Numbered from the stretch's first letter, positions 37,476 through 46,744 are shown. The stretch is DNA of 64,000 nucleotides from Actinoallomurus purpureus (GCF_024055795.1 NZ_JAMXMY010000017.1:1-64000); one strand, 5' to 3'. Program-made: numbers and translations. Notes: generated by a model not told the origin, from the sequence alone.

Positions 37476-37703
37476 CCGGTCATCTTCCCCGCCCTGCCAG
37501 CGACGGGCATCCGCATTTCCGTACGAGGCCGGCGGTGACCGGCATCCCTGCCGCCCGCGCGGCGGGCGCCGGAACCGTCAGTGCCGTGGCGAGGCGTTCG
37601 CGGCGCGCCGCTGAATCCGGGCGGCCTTGCGGACGTGACGAGCCAACTCCCCGGCCGAGCCGACCATGAAAGGCTCCCGGTCCCGGCCACGCGTGACGGC
37701 CCA

Positions 37704-37744
37704 GACCCGCAGCACTCGGCGTCGCTCGCGCGGCGCTGCGGGTC
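37704..37744 (-). terminator. Hairpin at the end of the 37.7-38.1 kb gene
   Basis: GACCCGCAGC and GCTGCGGGTC form a 10-bp stem around a 21-base loop, touching the stop codon of the minus-strand gene. Possible terminator. Confidence 0.35.
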
Positions 37745-38099
37745 AGCGGCGCAGCGAGCGGCCGCCGTCCCGCTGGGCGGGGATCTTGGGCGGTCGTACG
37801 GTCTCGGCGATGGCCGTGAGCAGGTCGGCCGGGCCGCCGGCGGCCTCCTCGTAGTGCCAGAAGCGCACGATGCGCTCCGCGATCTCGTTCAGCCGGAACT
37901 CGTCGCCCGAGAAGCACCCGGCTGCGGCGAGACGGGTGATGACGGCCACGTCGTCCGGGAGATCGGCGGCGTACGCCGCCGCGTCGAGAAGGGCGACCGC
38001 GCTCCGCGCGTTGCGCCCGTCATCGCGTGCGTCGGCTCGGTTGAGTCGCCACCAGGCGTGACGACGCAGGCATTCAGCGATCATGTGGGACTTCCGCAT
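37743..38099 (-). CDS. Conserved-looking protein of unknown function
   Basis: 118 residues, all-helical by appearance, cytosolic. It opens MRKSHMIAECLRRHAWWRLN and contains AVALLDAAAYAADLPDDVAV, AAAGCFSGDEFRLNEIAERI and FWHYEEAAGGPADLL. The ATG has an excellent ribosome site (AAGGAGG, four bases). I do not recognise the family. Isolated gene. Confidence 0.65.
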   Translation of the reverse strand: MRKSHMIAECLRRHAWWRLNRADARDDGRNARSAVALLDAAAYAADLPDDVAVITRLAAAGCFSGDEFRLNEIAERIVRFWHYEEAAGGPADLLTAIAETVRPPKIPAQRDGGRSLRR

Positions 38100-38252
38100 G
38101 CGGCCTCCTTGGAAAGGCATTCACTCCGGCCAATGGCGCACAGTAGTCGACAAGGGACCCACTGTCACCGTTGATGTCCGGCCGAAGCCCGAAACACACC
38201 GACCTCTTGCATTCGGATGAGCCCCCATTGCCGCTCAGGTCCCAATACCGCG

Positions 38253-38909
38253 TCATCCAGGTGAGACGAGACCCTTGCGATAGGCGTACGTGACGGCCTG
38301 CGCCCGGTCGCGCACCCCGGTCTTGGCGAAGAGGTTGTTGATGTGCGTCTTCACGGTCGCCTCGCTGATGAACAGCTCCCGGGCGATCTCCGCGTTCGAC
38401 TTCCCCTCGGCGATCAGCACCAGGACCTCGGCCTCCCGCTGGGTGAGCCCGTCCGGCAGATCCCCCTTGCGGCGGCGCTGCGGTTGCCCGCCCGCGGCGA
38501 GCGCGTCGACGAGCCGTCGCTGGACGGACGGGTCCAGCTGAGCCGCCCCGTCACGGACGGCCTCGATGGCCCGCGCGATCTCGTCCGCACCGGCGTCCTT
38601 CGTCAGGTACCCGCGCGCGCCCGCCTGGAGGGCGGCGAACACCGACTCGTCGTCGCTGTACGTCGTCAGCACGACGATCTGCACGGCCGGATGCGCGGCC
38701 TTGATCCGCCGGGTGGCCTCGACGCCGTCCACGCGCGGCATGCGCAGGTCCATGAGCACGACCTCCGGCTCGTGCTCGCCGACCAGGCGCACCGCCTCCT
38801 CGCCGTCGGCCGCCGACCCGACCACGTCGATGCCGGGCAACAGCCCGAGCAGCAGGACGAGGCCGTCACGCACCACCGTCTGGTCGTCCACCACCAGCAC
38901 GCGCGTCAC
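38253..38909 (-). CDS. LuxR/NarL-type response regulator
   Basis: 218 residues. The receiver domain (1-120) holds the acidic pocket VVDDQ and phosphorylated Asp in VVLMDLRMPRVDGVEA, and the Lys in LTKDAG. The C-terminal LuxR helix-turn-helix reads LTQREAEVLVLIAEGKSNAE, then LFISEATVKTHINNLFAKTG. The GTG start overlaps the kinase stop by four bases, so the pair is made together. Targets are unknown; the membrane gene upstream is a candidate. Confidence 0.93.
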   Translation of the reverse strand: MTRVLVVDDQTVVRDGLVLLLGLLPGIDVVGSAADGEEAVRLVGEHEPEVVLMDLRMPRVDGVEATRRIKAAHPAVQIVVLTTYSDDESVFAALQAGARGYLTKDAGADEIARAIEAVRDGAAQLDPSVQRRLVDALAAGGQPQRRRKGDLPDGLTQREAEVLVLIAEGKSNAEIARELFISEATVKTHINNLFAKTGVRDRAQAVTYAYRKGLVSPG

Positions 38910-40069
38910 AGCGGCACTCTGAGCAGCACTCGGTACCCCTCCTCCTGCGGACCCGCCTCCAACGCGCCGCCGATCAGCTCCGCACGCTCGCGCATCCCGA
39001 CCAGACCGTAGCCGCCACCGGTCACCGCCAGCGGACCGGGTCCCCCACCGCCCGTGTCGCGGACCTCCAGCTCGCACCAGTGGTCGAGATAACGCAGGTC
39101 GACCGCCACGTCGGCTCCCGGCGCGTGCTTACGCGCGTTGGTCAGCGCCTCCTGCGCCGTACGGATGACCGCCAGGCCGGCCTTCGGTTCCAGCTCGCGG
39201 GGCTCTCCGGTGACGGTCACGTCGCAGCGGACGTCCGCGACCGACCGATGCTCGTCGGCGAGCTCCCGGATCACCTCGTCGGTCGGCGGGATGTCCCCGC
39301 GCAGCGTGGCCAACGCCCGGCGGGTCTCCTCCAGGCCGCTCCGTGCCAGGCCCCGCGCGCGTTCCACTCGGTCGAGGGCCTCGTCGGTCCTGCCGTTCGC
39401 GATCAGCAGTCGGGCGCCTTCGAGGTGCACCAGCTGCGCGGACAGGGAGTGGGCGAGGATGTCATGGATCTCCCGGGCGATGTGCGCGCGCTCGGCCAGC
39501 ACGAGATTCTCCTGCTCGGCCCGCCGCGTCGCCTCCCGGGCCCTGCTGGCGCGCACCCCGGCGAACACGCCGACCAGGCCGACGATCGCCCACAGGTCTC
39601 CCAGCGGGCGGCCCTGCAGCTCCGTACCGAACCCGATGCCGAAGCCCGCGATGACCGCCGTCGGCAACGCCCGGCGGGTCGGGTAGTACTCCGCGGCGAA
39701 CCCGGACACCGCGAAGAGCAGGGCGCTGGCCGGCCTGTCCGGCGCGCCGAGGTAGAGCAGGACGCCGATGACCGCGTCGGCCGCGAAGAACAGGTGCTCG
39801 TACGGCCACCTGAGCCGATGCGCGACGATCCCCAGAACGAGACCGGCGACCGCGAGACACACCCCGACGGTGTACACGAGGTCTGTACGGTCCAGCCCGA
39901 GGCCCGGCCGGCCGGTGCCGTGCAGCATCGCGTAGCAGAACCACACGAGCCCGCCCGCGAGCGCACCGATCCGGATGACCAGCCGCTCCGGGCTGTCCGT
40001 CCCGTTGACGACGGCACGCAGCCGGCACAGCAGGCGAAGCTCGCCGCGGAGAAGGGGGACTCGGGTCAC
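38906..40069 (-). CDS. Sensor histidine kinase, HisKA_3 type
   Basis: 387 residues. Five or six membrane helices occupy residues 30-175, with little outside the membrane, so it may sense the membrane itself or a partner. The dimerisation helix carries the phosphorylated His in AHIAREIHDILAHSLSAQ, followed by the HATPase domain (AQEALTNARKHAPGADVAV; GGGYGLVGMRERAELIGG). Starts with GTG overlapping the upstream gene by four bases. Confidence 0.92.
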   Translation of the reverse strand: MTRVPLLRGELRLLCRLRAVVNGTDSPERLVIRIGALAGGLVWFCYAMLHGTGRPGLGLDRTDLVYTVGVCLAVAGLVLGIVAHRLRWPYEHLFFAADAVIGVLLYLGAPDRPASALLFAVSGFAAEYYPTRRALPTAVIAGFGIGFGTELQGRPLGDLWAIVGLVGVFAGVRASRAREATRRAEQENLVLAERAHIAREIHDILAHSLSAQLVHLEGARLLIANGRTDEALDRVERARGLARSGLEETRRALATLRGDIPPTDEVIRELADEHRSVADVRCDVTVTGEPRELEPKAGLAVIRTAQEALTNARKHAPGADVAVDLRYLDHWCELEVRDTGGGGPGPLAVTGGGYGLVGMRERAELIGGALEAGPQEEGYRVLLRVPL

Positions 40070-40542
40070 AGCTGAACGCTAACCGGCGCCGGAAGCGTAC
40101 GGGCCCGCCAGGCGAGCATGAGGTTCTGGGTGAGCATCCAGGCGGCCACGGACAGCACGATCGCTCCCGTTCCGGACGTGACCCCGGCCGCGTACCCCAA
40201 GCCCGCGCCCCCGCCCCGCACGGCGATCGAAGCGAGAAAGACGCCGAAGGTCGCCCACGTTCCACGGCTCCAGACGGACCCGTCGCGCTCCCGCCAGACC
40301 CGCATCGTGGCCCCGAGCCCGCAGCCGAGCGCGAGCGCGGCGACGATCTCCCCCGCCAGCAGGACCGCGCCGAGCACCGGGTGATGGGGATCGATCACGT
40401 GGCCCCGGGTCAACCCGATGACGGCGATGATGCCGGGAAGGAGGTACGGCCTGTCCGCCGCGACCCGCCGTGCCGAGAACCGGCGGACGATGACGAAGAC
40501 GATGACGGCGGCGACCAGCAGGCCGTTGAGGAGATCGTGCAT
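40066..40542 (-). CDS. DUF1453/CcdC-like membrane protein
   Basis: 158 residues, five membrane helices: NGLLVAAVIVFVIVRRF, YLLPGIIAVIGL, AVLLAGEIVAALALGCGLGA, WATFGVFLASIAV and GAIVLSVAAWMLTQNLMLAW. The pattern RRFSARRVAADRPYLLP matches CcdC-like DUF1453 proteins. First gene of the operon with the kinase and response regulator; it may modulate the kinase, or be its regulated output. A GGTGGAG hairpin sits about 60 bases upstream. Confidence 0.75.
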   Translation of the reverse strand: MHDLLNGLLVAAVIVFVIVRRFSARRVAADRPYLLPGIIAVIGLTRGHVIDPHHPVLGAVLLAGEIVAALALGCGLGATMRVWRERDGSVWSRGTWATFGVFLASIAVRGGGAGLGYAAGVTSGTGAIVLSVAAWMLTQNLMLAWRARTLPAPVSVQL

Positions 40543-40747
40543 GACCTCGACGGTAGGGATCCGCCGCCCCCTGCGGATCGGAGCCGGGTTGGATCCCGGC
40601 CCCCTCCACCCCCGGGTGGAGCTCTCTCCGACCCCTCGACCCTCGCCGAATCGCTTCGCGCGAAGGATGATCCCTGACCGTGACCAGGTACCCGGAGCGA
40701 GTGCCCAGCCGGGTTGATGACCGTCGACATGTGTTCGGCCGGGTGCG

Positions 40748-41283
40748 TTACCGATGGGCGGGTGGCTGCGGGCGCGTGGTCGGACGGCTAGTGATCGCGG
40801 GCATGTGACGGGCGAGCTCCACGGGCAGGTCGATCTCGGCCCACACGACCTTGCCGCCGATCGGGGAGTCGGATGGGTAGTAGTCCCATGCCTTGGCCAA
40901 GGCGGTGACCAGGAGCAGCCCTCGCCCGTTCTCTCCGAGGTCACCCGCGTCGACGAGAACGGGCGGGTGGGGATCGGCGTCCCAGACCTCCACGAACAGG
41001 CTGCGGCGGATGAGCCGAAGCCGAAGGACGATGGTGACCGGTTCAGGGCCTGTGGTCCGGCGACAAGCCGAGGGAGAGAGACGGTGGCCTTCAGGCTGTT
41101 GGTTACGAGCTCGCTCGTGATCAGCTCGGTCGTGCCGGGCAGGTCGTAGCCGGTCGGCTCGTCCAGCCGCCAGTTGTGCAGCTCGTCGCGGACGAACGCG
41201 CGAGCGGCGCTAACGGCGGTGGGCTCCGCGGCGAGCCGCAGGTCACCCGAGACACGCTCGGGTCGGGGACGAAATGGTGGCAT
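40748..41283 (-). pseudogene. RsbW-like ATP-binding protein with a frameshift
   Basis: Repaired length is about 178 residues. The first part, AAEPTAVSAARAFVRDEL and GTTELITSELVTNSLKAT, is the N box of a GHKL ATPase of the anti-sigma/serine-kinase type. A one-base loss near 41041-41046 shifts the frame; the continuation PVTIVLRLRLIRRSLFVEVW, then GENGRGLLLVTALAKAW (the G box) is in the next frame. Either a decayed anti-sigma factor or a sequencing error. No ribosome site is seen at the ATG. Confidence 0.7.
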
Positions 41284-42584
41284 CCGACTGTGACGTCGTC
41301 CTGGTGCACGTTCCCCAGCGAGGAATCACGGTGCCGGTATCACGAAGACAGCTGTTGGCCGCTTTGGGCATCGGAGCCCTCGGCGGAACCATGTTCGGCT
41401 GCCTGCAGCAGGCCACCACTGGCCTGGCCCCCGACGAGGAATTCCTGGCCGAGCTCACCCGAGCCCTGGGCGGGTTCAAGGCCGCCGGGCGAACCCTGCC
41501 GCCGGCTCGGCTGATCGACCCATCTGACGGGGCATGTAGCCGTCATCGATGCGGTCCGCCGCCGTGCGCCCGTTGGCCCGCGAGATCACAATCTTGCAGA
41601 CTCGCTGCGCCGAATCACTGAGCTGGATGGCCGAGGAGAGCGGAGACCTCAGCGCGGCACTGTATTGGACCGACCGGGTTCAGCAGTGGTTCTCGGTCGC
41701 CCGCTGGCAGGCGATGGCCTCCTATACGCACGTACGCCGCTCCATGCTGGCGATCAGCGCCTGTTCAGCGACCGGCCTAGCCGCCGCCGAACAGGCGCTG
41801 CTCGCGCTCAACACCCCCGGCACCCCACTGCGGATCTGTGGCCTTGCCGCCAAGCAGGCAGCGTCTCTGATTGGCTAAGCGATCCCGAGGAATCCTCGGG
41901 AATCGTCCCGGCTGGATGCCGGGTATATGCCAATCGCCTTCGTGCCCTGGTGTCGGCAGGCAGAGCCGCCGACCCGCGTGGCACGTCCCTCCGGACGCTA
42001 TCGGTCCAGCCTGCACAGCTATCGGACCGAGGAGGGCGCCCCGCGTCGCCTGGGCACGGGGCATGCTGATGACAGAACGATACCACTAGATTACCAAGAG
42101 CGACCAAGGAAAGGAGTGATCCTATGGATACGCTCTCGCGCGGCGCCCGGACGCCAGCAAGCGGGCGTTGGAGAAAACGGTGGACTTCTTCGACCGTGCC
42201 GCCCGGAATGGTGAGGAGGACGGGCCGGTGGTCGGCCAGTACAGTGTCAACGACCCTGACCTGCTCGCCATCTACGAGGCCACCTGCCAGGTCTATCTCG
42301 GCGGTGGAGACGCAATCGAGGCGCTCGTCCCACGGATGAAGGGCATCGGCAACGGATCCCCGCGTACCCGCATCATCACCCGGGCCAAACTCGCCCATGC
42401 CTATGCCAACGCAGGCGAGCCCGCCCTCGCCTGTGGCCTGATCCTCGACGTCGTCGACGAAGCCACCACGGTCGACTCCCAGACCACCCGCAGCGAGTTG
42501 CACCGCGTCCTGCCCGCGCTCGCCCGCTGGCCCGCACGCGACGACGCGAACGAGGTCCGCCACCGCCTCGGCGTCCTGGGCTGA
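41274..42584 (+). pseudogene. Broken TPR-type regulatory protein
   Basis: Fragments of one protein appear in order in three frames: SRRQLLAALGIGALGGTMFG and DEEFLAELTRALGGFKAAGR, then TGHVAVIDAVRRRAP, then CAESLSWMAEESGDLSAALY, and finally FFDRAARNGEEDGPVVGQYS with AKLAHAYANAGEPALACGLI. This is the C-terminal TPR part of a common actinobacterial regulator that usually has an N-terminal XRE helix-turn-helix, which is missing here. Lesions: one inserted base near 41522, a second shift near 41570, and an insertion of about 260 bp after KQAA at 41864. Confidence 0.75.
41865..42122. mobile_element. About 258-bp insertion inside the TPR pseudogene
   Basis: The protein reads KQAA up to 41863 and resumes with YGYALARRPDASKR at 42123, so the sequence between is foreign to it. 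It contains two hairpins close to one end, CCCGAGGA-A-TCCTCGGG (41884-41900) and CCCGGC-TGGAT-GCCGGG (41907-41923), as in small IS605-related elements. No terminal inverted repeats or clear target duplication, and no gene that I can support. Confidence 0.5.
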
Positions 42585-42641
42585 ACACGGGGCTGCGACC
42601 TGGGTCGAGCCACAGCGGATGATCGTCAAGGCCACCGTGCC

Positions 42642-43358
42642 CTAACGCAGCCGTCGCGGCTCGAGCGCTGTCTCGCTCACCGTGCCGTCTGCGTTTCGCT
42701 CGACCCGGTAGGCACCGGCGCCGGCCCGGTCGGTGATTGTCTCGACCAGTTCCGTGCCGCGGTAGTACAACCCTGCACCTATGTCGGTGGCATACCCGGG
42801 CGCGGGCACCACGCCGTCTCCGATCAGAGTGTGGAATGACGTCCGGCGGTGGGCGTAGTGGACAGCGTTGGAGAAGGGCAGGAAGCCCAGCCCGTCAGCA
42901 GGGGCGACCTTCGGCCCGAAGGAGTCCGTGGTGCCCGCGGCATGCCAGCACAACGAGCCGGCCGACTCGCCGGCCAGCACGACCCCCGCTTGCCAGCACT
43001 CCCGCAGGATCTCGCTGAGGCCGTGCGCCCGCCAGACCGCGATGAGGTTCACCAGGCTGCCTCGATCCACCCAGATCACGTCCTGGGCCGATAGGTGCTC
43101 GGCGATGTCGTCGACGTTGGGCATGTCGAACAGGGCCAGGTGCGAAGCCCGTACGTCGGTGTCGGCCAAGGCCCCGTAGAAGCCGCTGACGCTGGCAGGC
43201 TGGTCACCGCCCGCCGTGGCGATGAAACACACCCGCGGCCGCTGCGGCTTCCCCGCCAACTCGAAGGCGAAGTCGAAGATCGGACCCGGCCTCCAGCGCC
43301 GACTGCCTCGATGGAACCCCATCGTTGTGGCAAGGATCGTCGGTACGCCAGCTGCCAT
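42642..43358 (-). CDS. Peptidase S51 (dipeptidase E-like)
   Basis: 238 residues. GESAGSLCW carries the nucleophilic Ser in the elbow that defines family S51, with RVCFIATAGGDQPASVSGFY ahead of it and VHYAHRRTSFH after. Members cut Asp-X dipeptides or cyanophycin-type bonds in the cytoplasm; the specificity here is not known. No signal peptide. The 210 bases between it and the MMPL gene hold nothing that I can support. Confidence 0.87.
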   Translation of the reverse strand: MAAGVPTILATTMGFHRGSRRWRPGPIFDFAFELAGKPQRPRVCFIATAGGDQPASVSGFYGALADTDVRASHLALFDMPNVDDIAEHLSAQDVIWVDRGSLVNLIAVWRAHGLSEILRECWQAGVVLAGESAGSLCWHAAGTTDSFGPKVAPADGLGFLPFSNAVHYAHRRTSFHTLIGDGVVPAPGYATDIGAGLYYRGTELVETITDRAGAGAYRVERNADGTVSETALEPRRLR

Positions 43359-43568
43359 GCGCTCGATCGTTTCACAGACTCACAGAACCGGCCCGAAGTC
43401 CCGGATCGTCGCCCCCGCACTCATGACCCGCTCTTTTCAGGCTTCGGACGCCGCACCGGATCTGAAGCTGGGATCGGCCGCGTGCATGGGTGAGACGGCC
43501 TGCCCCACCTCGCCCAGGGCTGGGCAGGCCGTATCCGCTCCCGGCACATCGTCGTGTGTGATGCGGAC

Positions 43569-45878
43569 TCAGATCGGACCGTGGTGGCGCGGCTCCGCGG
43601 ATCCCGGGAGCCATCGGAGCCATCGTGGAAGCGTCCAGCTCCGGGGGCCGAGCAGGGCGATGGCGGCGGGCAGGAGCACTCCACGGACGATCGTGGCGTC
43701 GATGATGATGGCCACCGCCATGCCGACGCCCATCATCTTGTACTCGATGGCGGTCAGGGTGACGAACACGCTGAACACCGCCGTCATGATCACAGCGGCG
43801 CTGGTGACGACTCCCGCGCTGCCGGCGATACCGCCGACGACCGCGTCACGGACGTCCGCTCCGGCGCTCCAGCGCTCGCGGATCCGGCTGAGGATGAAGA
43901 TGTGGTAGTCCATGCTCAGCCCGAACAGGATCACGAACATGAACATGGGCAGCCAGTCGACCACCCCGCCGTACGAGCGGAAACCGAGCAGCGAGCCCAG
44001 GTGACCATCCTGGAACACCCAGGTGAGCACTCCGTACGCCGCGCCGATCGACAGCAGGTTCAACGCGACGGAGATGACCGGGACGGCCAGGGAACGGAAC
44101 GACGCGACGAGCAGGACGAACGCCAGGATCAGCACGAAGGCGAAGACGATCGGCGTGCGGGAGTCGAGCTGCTCGGCGAAGTCGTGGGCGACGGCGGTCT
44201 TCCCGGCGACCGCGTAGTCGATGCCGTCCACTCGGCCGAGCGTCGCGGGCAGGATCCGGTCGCGCAACGTCTCCAGCGCCCGGTTCGCCGCGTCGTTCGT
44301 ACGGAAGTCCGCCAGCGGCACCCGCACGACCAGGGTGTGGTCGACCGTCACCGCTGAGATGGGTTCGCCGAGCGTGCGGTCACCGGCGGCGACGCGCCCG
44401 TGCAGGTCCTCGATCGCCTGGCGCACGGCCGGGCCGTCCACCGTGCCGCCCCCCTTCGCCCAGATCACCACCCGGGCCGGCGCGGGCGTGCCCGGGAACG
44501 CTTCTTGCATGCGGAGCGCGGCGTCCACGACCGGAACGCTGCGCGGCAGGCTGTCGGTGGTCGCCGCGTCCTGCAGCCGCATCCCGAAGGCGGGCAGCGC
44601 CAGCACGACCAAGGCCAGTGTCGCCGCTCCGCCCCACAGCAGCGGCCGCCGTACGACCGCGCGGGCCACCAGTGACCAGGTCCGCGACTCCGTGGCGGTG
44701 GTCCGGCGGCGGCCGAGCCACGGGACGCGGGCCTTGTCCACCCAGCGGCCCAGCAGGGCCAGCAGGGCGGGCAGGACCGTGACCGACCCGACCATGGCCA
44801 GGCCGACCACGAGGACCGATCCGACCGTGAGCCCGCGGAAGTTGTCCAGCCCGGTGAACAGCAGCCCGCTGAGGCAGAGCATCACGGTCAGCCCCGAGAC
44901 GACCACGACCCGTCCCGAGGTGCGCGCGGCGATCTTCAGCGCCTCGACGACGCCGCGTCCGGCGGCGCGTTCCTCCCGCTCACGACGCAGGTAGAAGAGG
45001 GAGTAGTCGATCCCCACCGCCATACCGATCAGCAGGACCATCGACGACGTCGCGCTGTTCACCGGGACCCAGTGCGCGATCACCTGCAGGAAGCCGAACG
45101 TACCGACCACAGTGGTCACCGCCAGCAGCAGCGGGATGCCCATCGCGATCAGCGAGCCGAACACCACGAGCAGGATGAGCACGGTGAGCGGCAACGAGAC
45201 GAACTCAGCGCTCTTGAAGTCGTCCTTGATGCCCTGGTCCACGGCGAGCGACAGGCTGTGGTCCCCCGCCTGCGCCAGCCTGACCTGCGGATGGCGGGCC
45301 TGTACCGACCGCACGGCCCGTACGGCGGCGTCGTAGTGGGCGCGCAGGTCGTGGTCCACCGCGATCTGGAACGTGACGAGACCGGAGCGGCCGTCTCTCG
45401 ACACCAGTCGGTTCGCGTTCCCGCCCGCCGTCTCGCCTCGCGCCCGCGATCCGTCGCCGGTCTCCTCCAACGGGGATCGGACCTCGGTCACCGCGCCCGA
45501 CATGCGGCGCAAGGTCGCCGCGAGATCGCGCGTGGCGTTCCCCAGCTCGGCACTGTCGGCGAACCGCTCCCCGCCCGGCGTACGGGACTGGATGAGCACG
45601 TTCTCCAGGCTCGGCACGTACCCCTGCTGGGCGGACAGCACTCGATCGACACGGCCTGACTCGCCGGGGTCCGTGCTGTTCATCGTCTTCCCCGGCATCA
45701 GCGCGCTCGACAGGACGGCGACGATGACGAGAACGAACCAGCCGCTGATCGCGAGGGCGCGGTGCCGGACCGACCAGCCCGCGATCCGCTCGACCAGGGC
45801 ACCCCGGGGCGGCCCGGTCGCCGCCGACGGATCGGCCGGTCCGGGGCGCCCGCGGGTCGATTTGCCAGTAGGCAGCAT
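43569..45878 (-). CDS. MMPL-family RND transporter
   Basis: 769 residues. Two repeats, each with one helix, a large outer-face loop and five more helices. Characteristic pieces are SSMVLLIGMAVGIDYSLFYL and FVILFGLSMDYHIFILSRIR, the MMPL signature with its Asp-Tyr pairs for proton transfer. It probably exports a lipid or hydrophobic compound, as MmpL proteins do. It follows an ArsR gene and a small coiled-coil membrane gene on the same strand, which suggests regulated export. The C-terminal tail is short. Confidence 0.9.
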   Translation of the reverse strand: MLPTGKSTRGRPGPADPSAATGPPRGALVERIAGWSVRHRALAISGWFVLVIVAVLSSALMPGKTMNSTDPGESGRVDRVLSAQQGYVPSLENVLIQSRTPGGERFADSAELGNATRDLAATLRRMSGAVTEVRSPLEETGDGSRARGETAGGNANRLVSRDGRSGLVTFQIAVDHDLRAHYDAAVRAVRSVQARHPQVRLAQAGDHSLSLAVDQGIKDDFKSAEFVSLPLTVLILLVVFGSLIAMGIPLLLAVTTVVGTFGFLQVIAHWVPVNSATSSMVLLIGMAVGIDYSLFYLRREREERAAGRGVVEALKIAARTSGRVVVVSGLTVMLCLSGLLFTGLDNFRGLTVGSVLVVGLAMVGSVTVLPALLALLGRWVDKARVPWLGRRRTTATESRTWSLVARAVVRRPLLWGGAATLALVVLALPAFGMRLQDAATTDSLPRSVPVVDAALRMQEAFPGTPAPARVVIWAKGGGTVDGPAVRQAIEDLHGRVAAGDRTLGEPISAVTVDHTLVVRVPLADFRTNDAANRALETLRDRILPATLGRVDGIDYAVAGKTAVAHDFAEQLDSRTPIVFAFVLILAFVLLVASFRSLAVPVISVALNLLSIGAAYGVLTWVFQDGHLGSLLGFRSYGGVVDWLPMFMFVILFGLSMDYHIFILSRIRERWSAGADVRDAVVGGIAGSAGVVTSAAVIMTAVFSVFVTLTAIEYKMMGVGMAVAIIIDATIVRGVLLPAAIALLGPRSWTLPRWLRWLPGSAEPRHHGPI

Positions 45879-45995
45879 GAACTGCTGTCCTTTCAGTGAA
45901 GGAGCGTTCCTGTGAGAACTCGCCCCGAGGGGCGAGGTGGTGCTTCTTCGTCACCTGGGCCGTCGAGTTGCCGCTCGGCGGCCCAGGGCCTGCCG

Positions 45996-46265
45996 TCACT
46001 CGACCGTCTGAAGGATCCGTTCGAGTGACTCCATGCGGGACTGCATCTCCGTGAGGCGCCCGTTGAGTTCTGTCAGCAACTGCTCGGTGCTCTGCTGGGT
46101 GGCGACGGCCTCTTCGGCGATTTTTCGGTACTCCTGCTCCCGGACCACCAGCACCTTGGCCCGCCGGGTGCCGGCGAGCTGCCGGATCGAAACCGTGATC
46201 ACACTCGTGGCCAGGGTGAACATGCCGAAGGCTCCGACGGCCTCCGCCAAGCCGTGTCCGCTCAT
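45996..46265 (-). CDS. Small membrane protein with a coiled coil
   Basis: 89 residues. One membrane helix (GAFGMFTLATSVITVSI) followed by a basic turn and a 45-residue coiled coil (EYRKIAEEAVATQQSTEQLL, RLTEMQSRMESLERIL). No family recognised. It overlaps the ArsR gene by four bases and precedes the MMPL gene, so it may be a scaffold or accessory subunit of that transporter. Confidence 0.7.
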   Translation of the reverse strand: MSGHGLAEAVGAFGMFTLATSVITVSIRQLAGTRRAKVLVVREQEYRKIAEEAVATQQSTEQLLTELNGRLTEMQSRMESLERILQTVE

Positions 46266-46615
46266 TCTCGAGATCCCTTCGTTTCGCCGCCCGGACCGTC
46301 GCCCGGCGTGCTCAGTGTTCGTTCCGCGGCTTCGATGACCTCAGGTGTCAACTCGATCGCGAACGGGTTCACCTCATAGAACTTCATTGCCTTGCCGTCC
46401 TCCGAGACTTCGAGCCGCGCTGAGACGAGGCCGGCCGACTCCAGTTTCCGCAGGTGCACCTGGAGCAGTGGCCGGCTGATGCCCAGCACGCGGGCCAGTT
46501 CGCTGACGTACGCGCGTTCGCGCGCCAGCGCCGCGACCACCCTCATCCGATGCGGATTGGCCAGCGTCGCCAGCACCCGCACCAGCTCGTCACCGTTCGG
46601 AACGGAGCCGCTCAT
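46262..46615 (-). CDS. ArsR-like winged-helix regulator
   Basis: 117 residues. LATLANPHRMRVVAALARER and the recognition part YVSELARVLGISRPLLQVHL are a clear ArsR-type winged helix with SARLEVSEDGKAMKFYEV as the wing. No metal-binding cysteines. The ATG MSGSVPNG is preferred; a longer frame to 46658 (MAPANISLHV) would include the operator-like dyad. Probably represses the operon with the coiled-coil and MMPL genes. Confidence 0.85.
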   Translation of the reverse strand: MSGSVPNGDELVRVLATLANPHRMRVVAALARERAYVSELARVLGISRPLLQVHLRKLESAGLVSARLEVSEDGKAMKFYEVNPFAIELTPEVIEAAERTLSTPGDGPGGETKGSRE

Positions 46616-46651
46616 CGCGATGTCCCGCACATGCAAAGAAATGTTAGCAGG

Positions 46652-46674
46652 TGCCATAGGAAGTTGGCATGGCA
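46652..46674. promoter_or_regulatory. Candidate operator before the ArsR/MMPL operon
   Basis: TGCCAT-N11-ATGGCA, perfect six-base arms in an AT-richer stretch, about 37 bases before the regulator's ATG. Spacing suits a winged-helix dimer. Confidence 0.45.
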
Positions 46675-46744
46675 AAGTGGTCCACGGCGAGCACTGCGCT
46701 CTGTCGGCAGCGTTGGCCAAGGATCATGGAGCGTCCGCGCGGCA

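Noticed and set aside
37476-37742. 267-bp gap with open frames on both strands
   Set aside because: None has a ribosome site or protein-like composition; I see only a hairpin at its end.
41881-41923. Two hairpins in the insertion, considered as a terminator
   Set aside because: They lie close to one edge of sequence that interrupts a protein, with no gene ending in front; an element end is the simpler reading.
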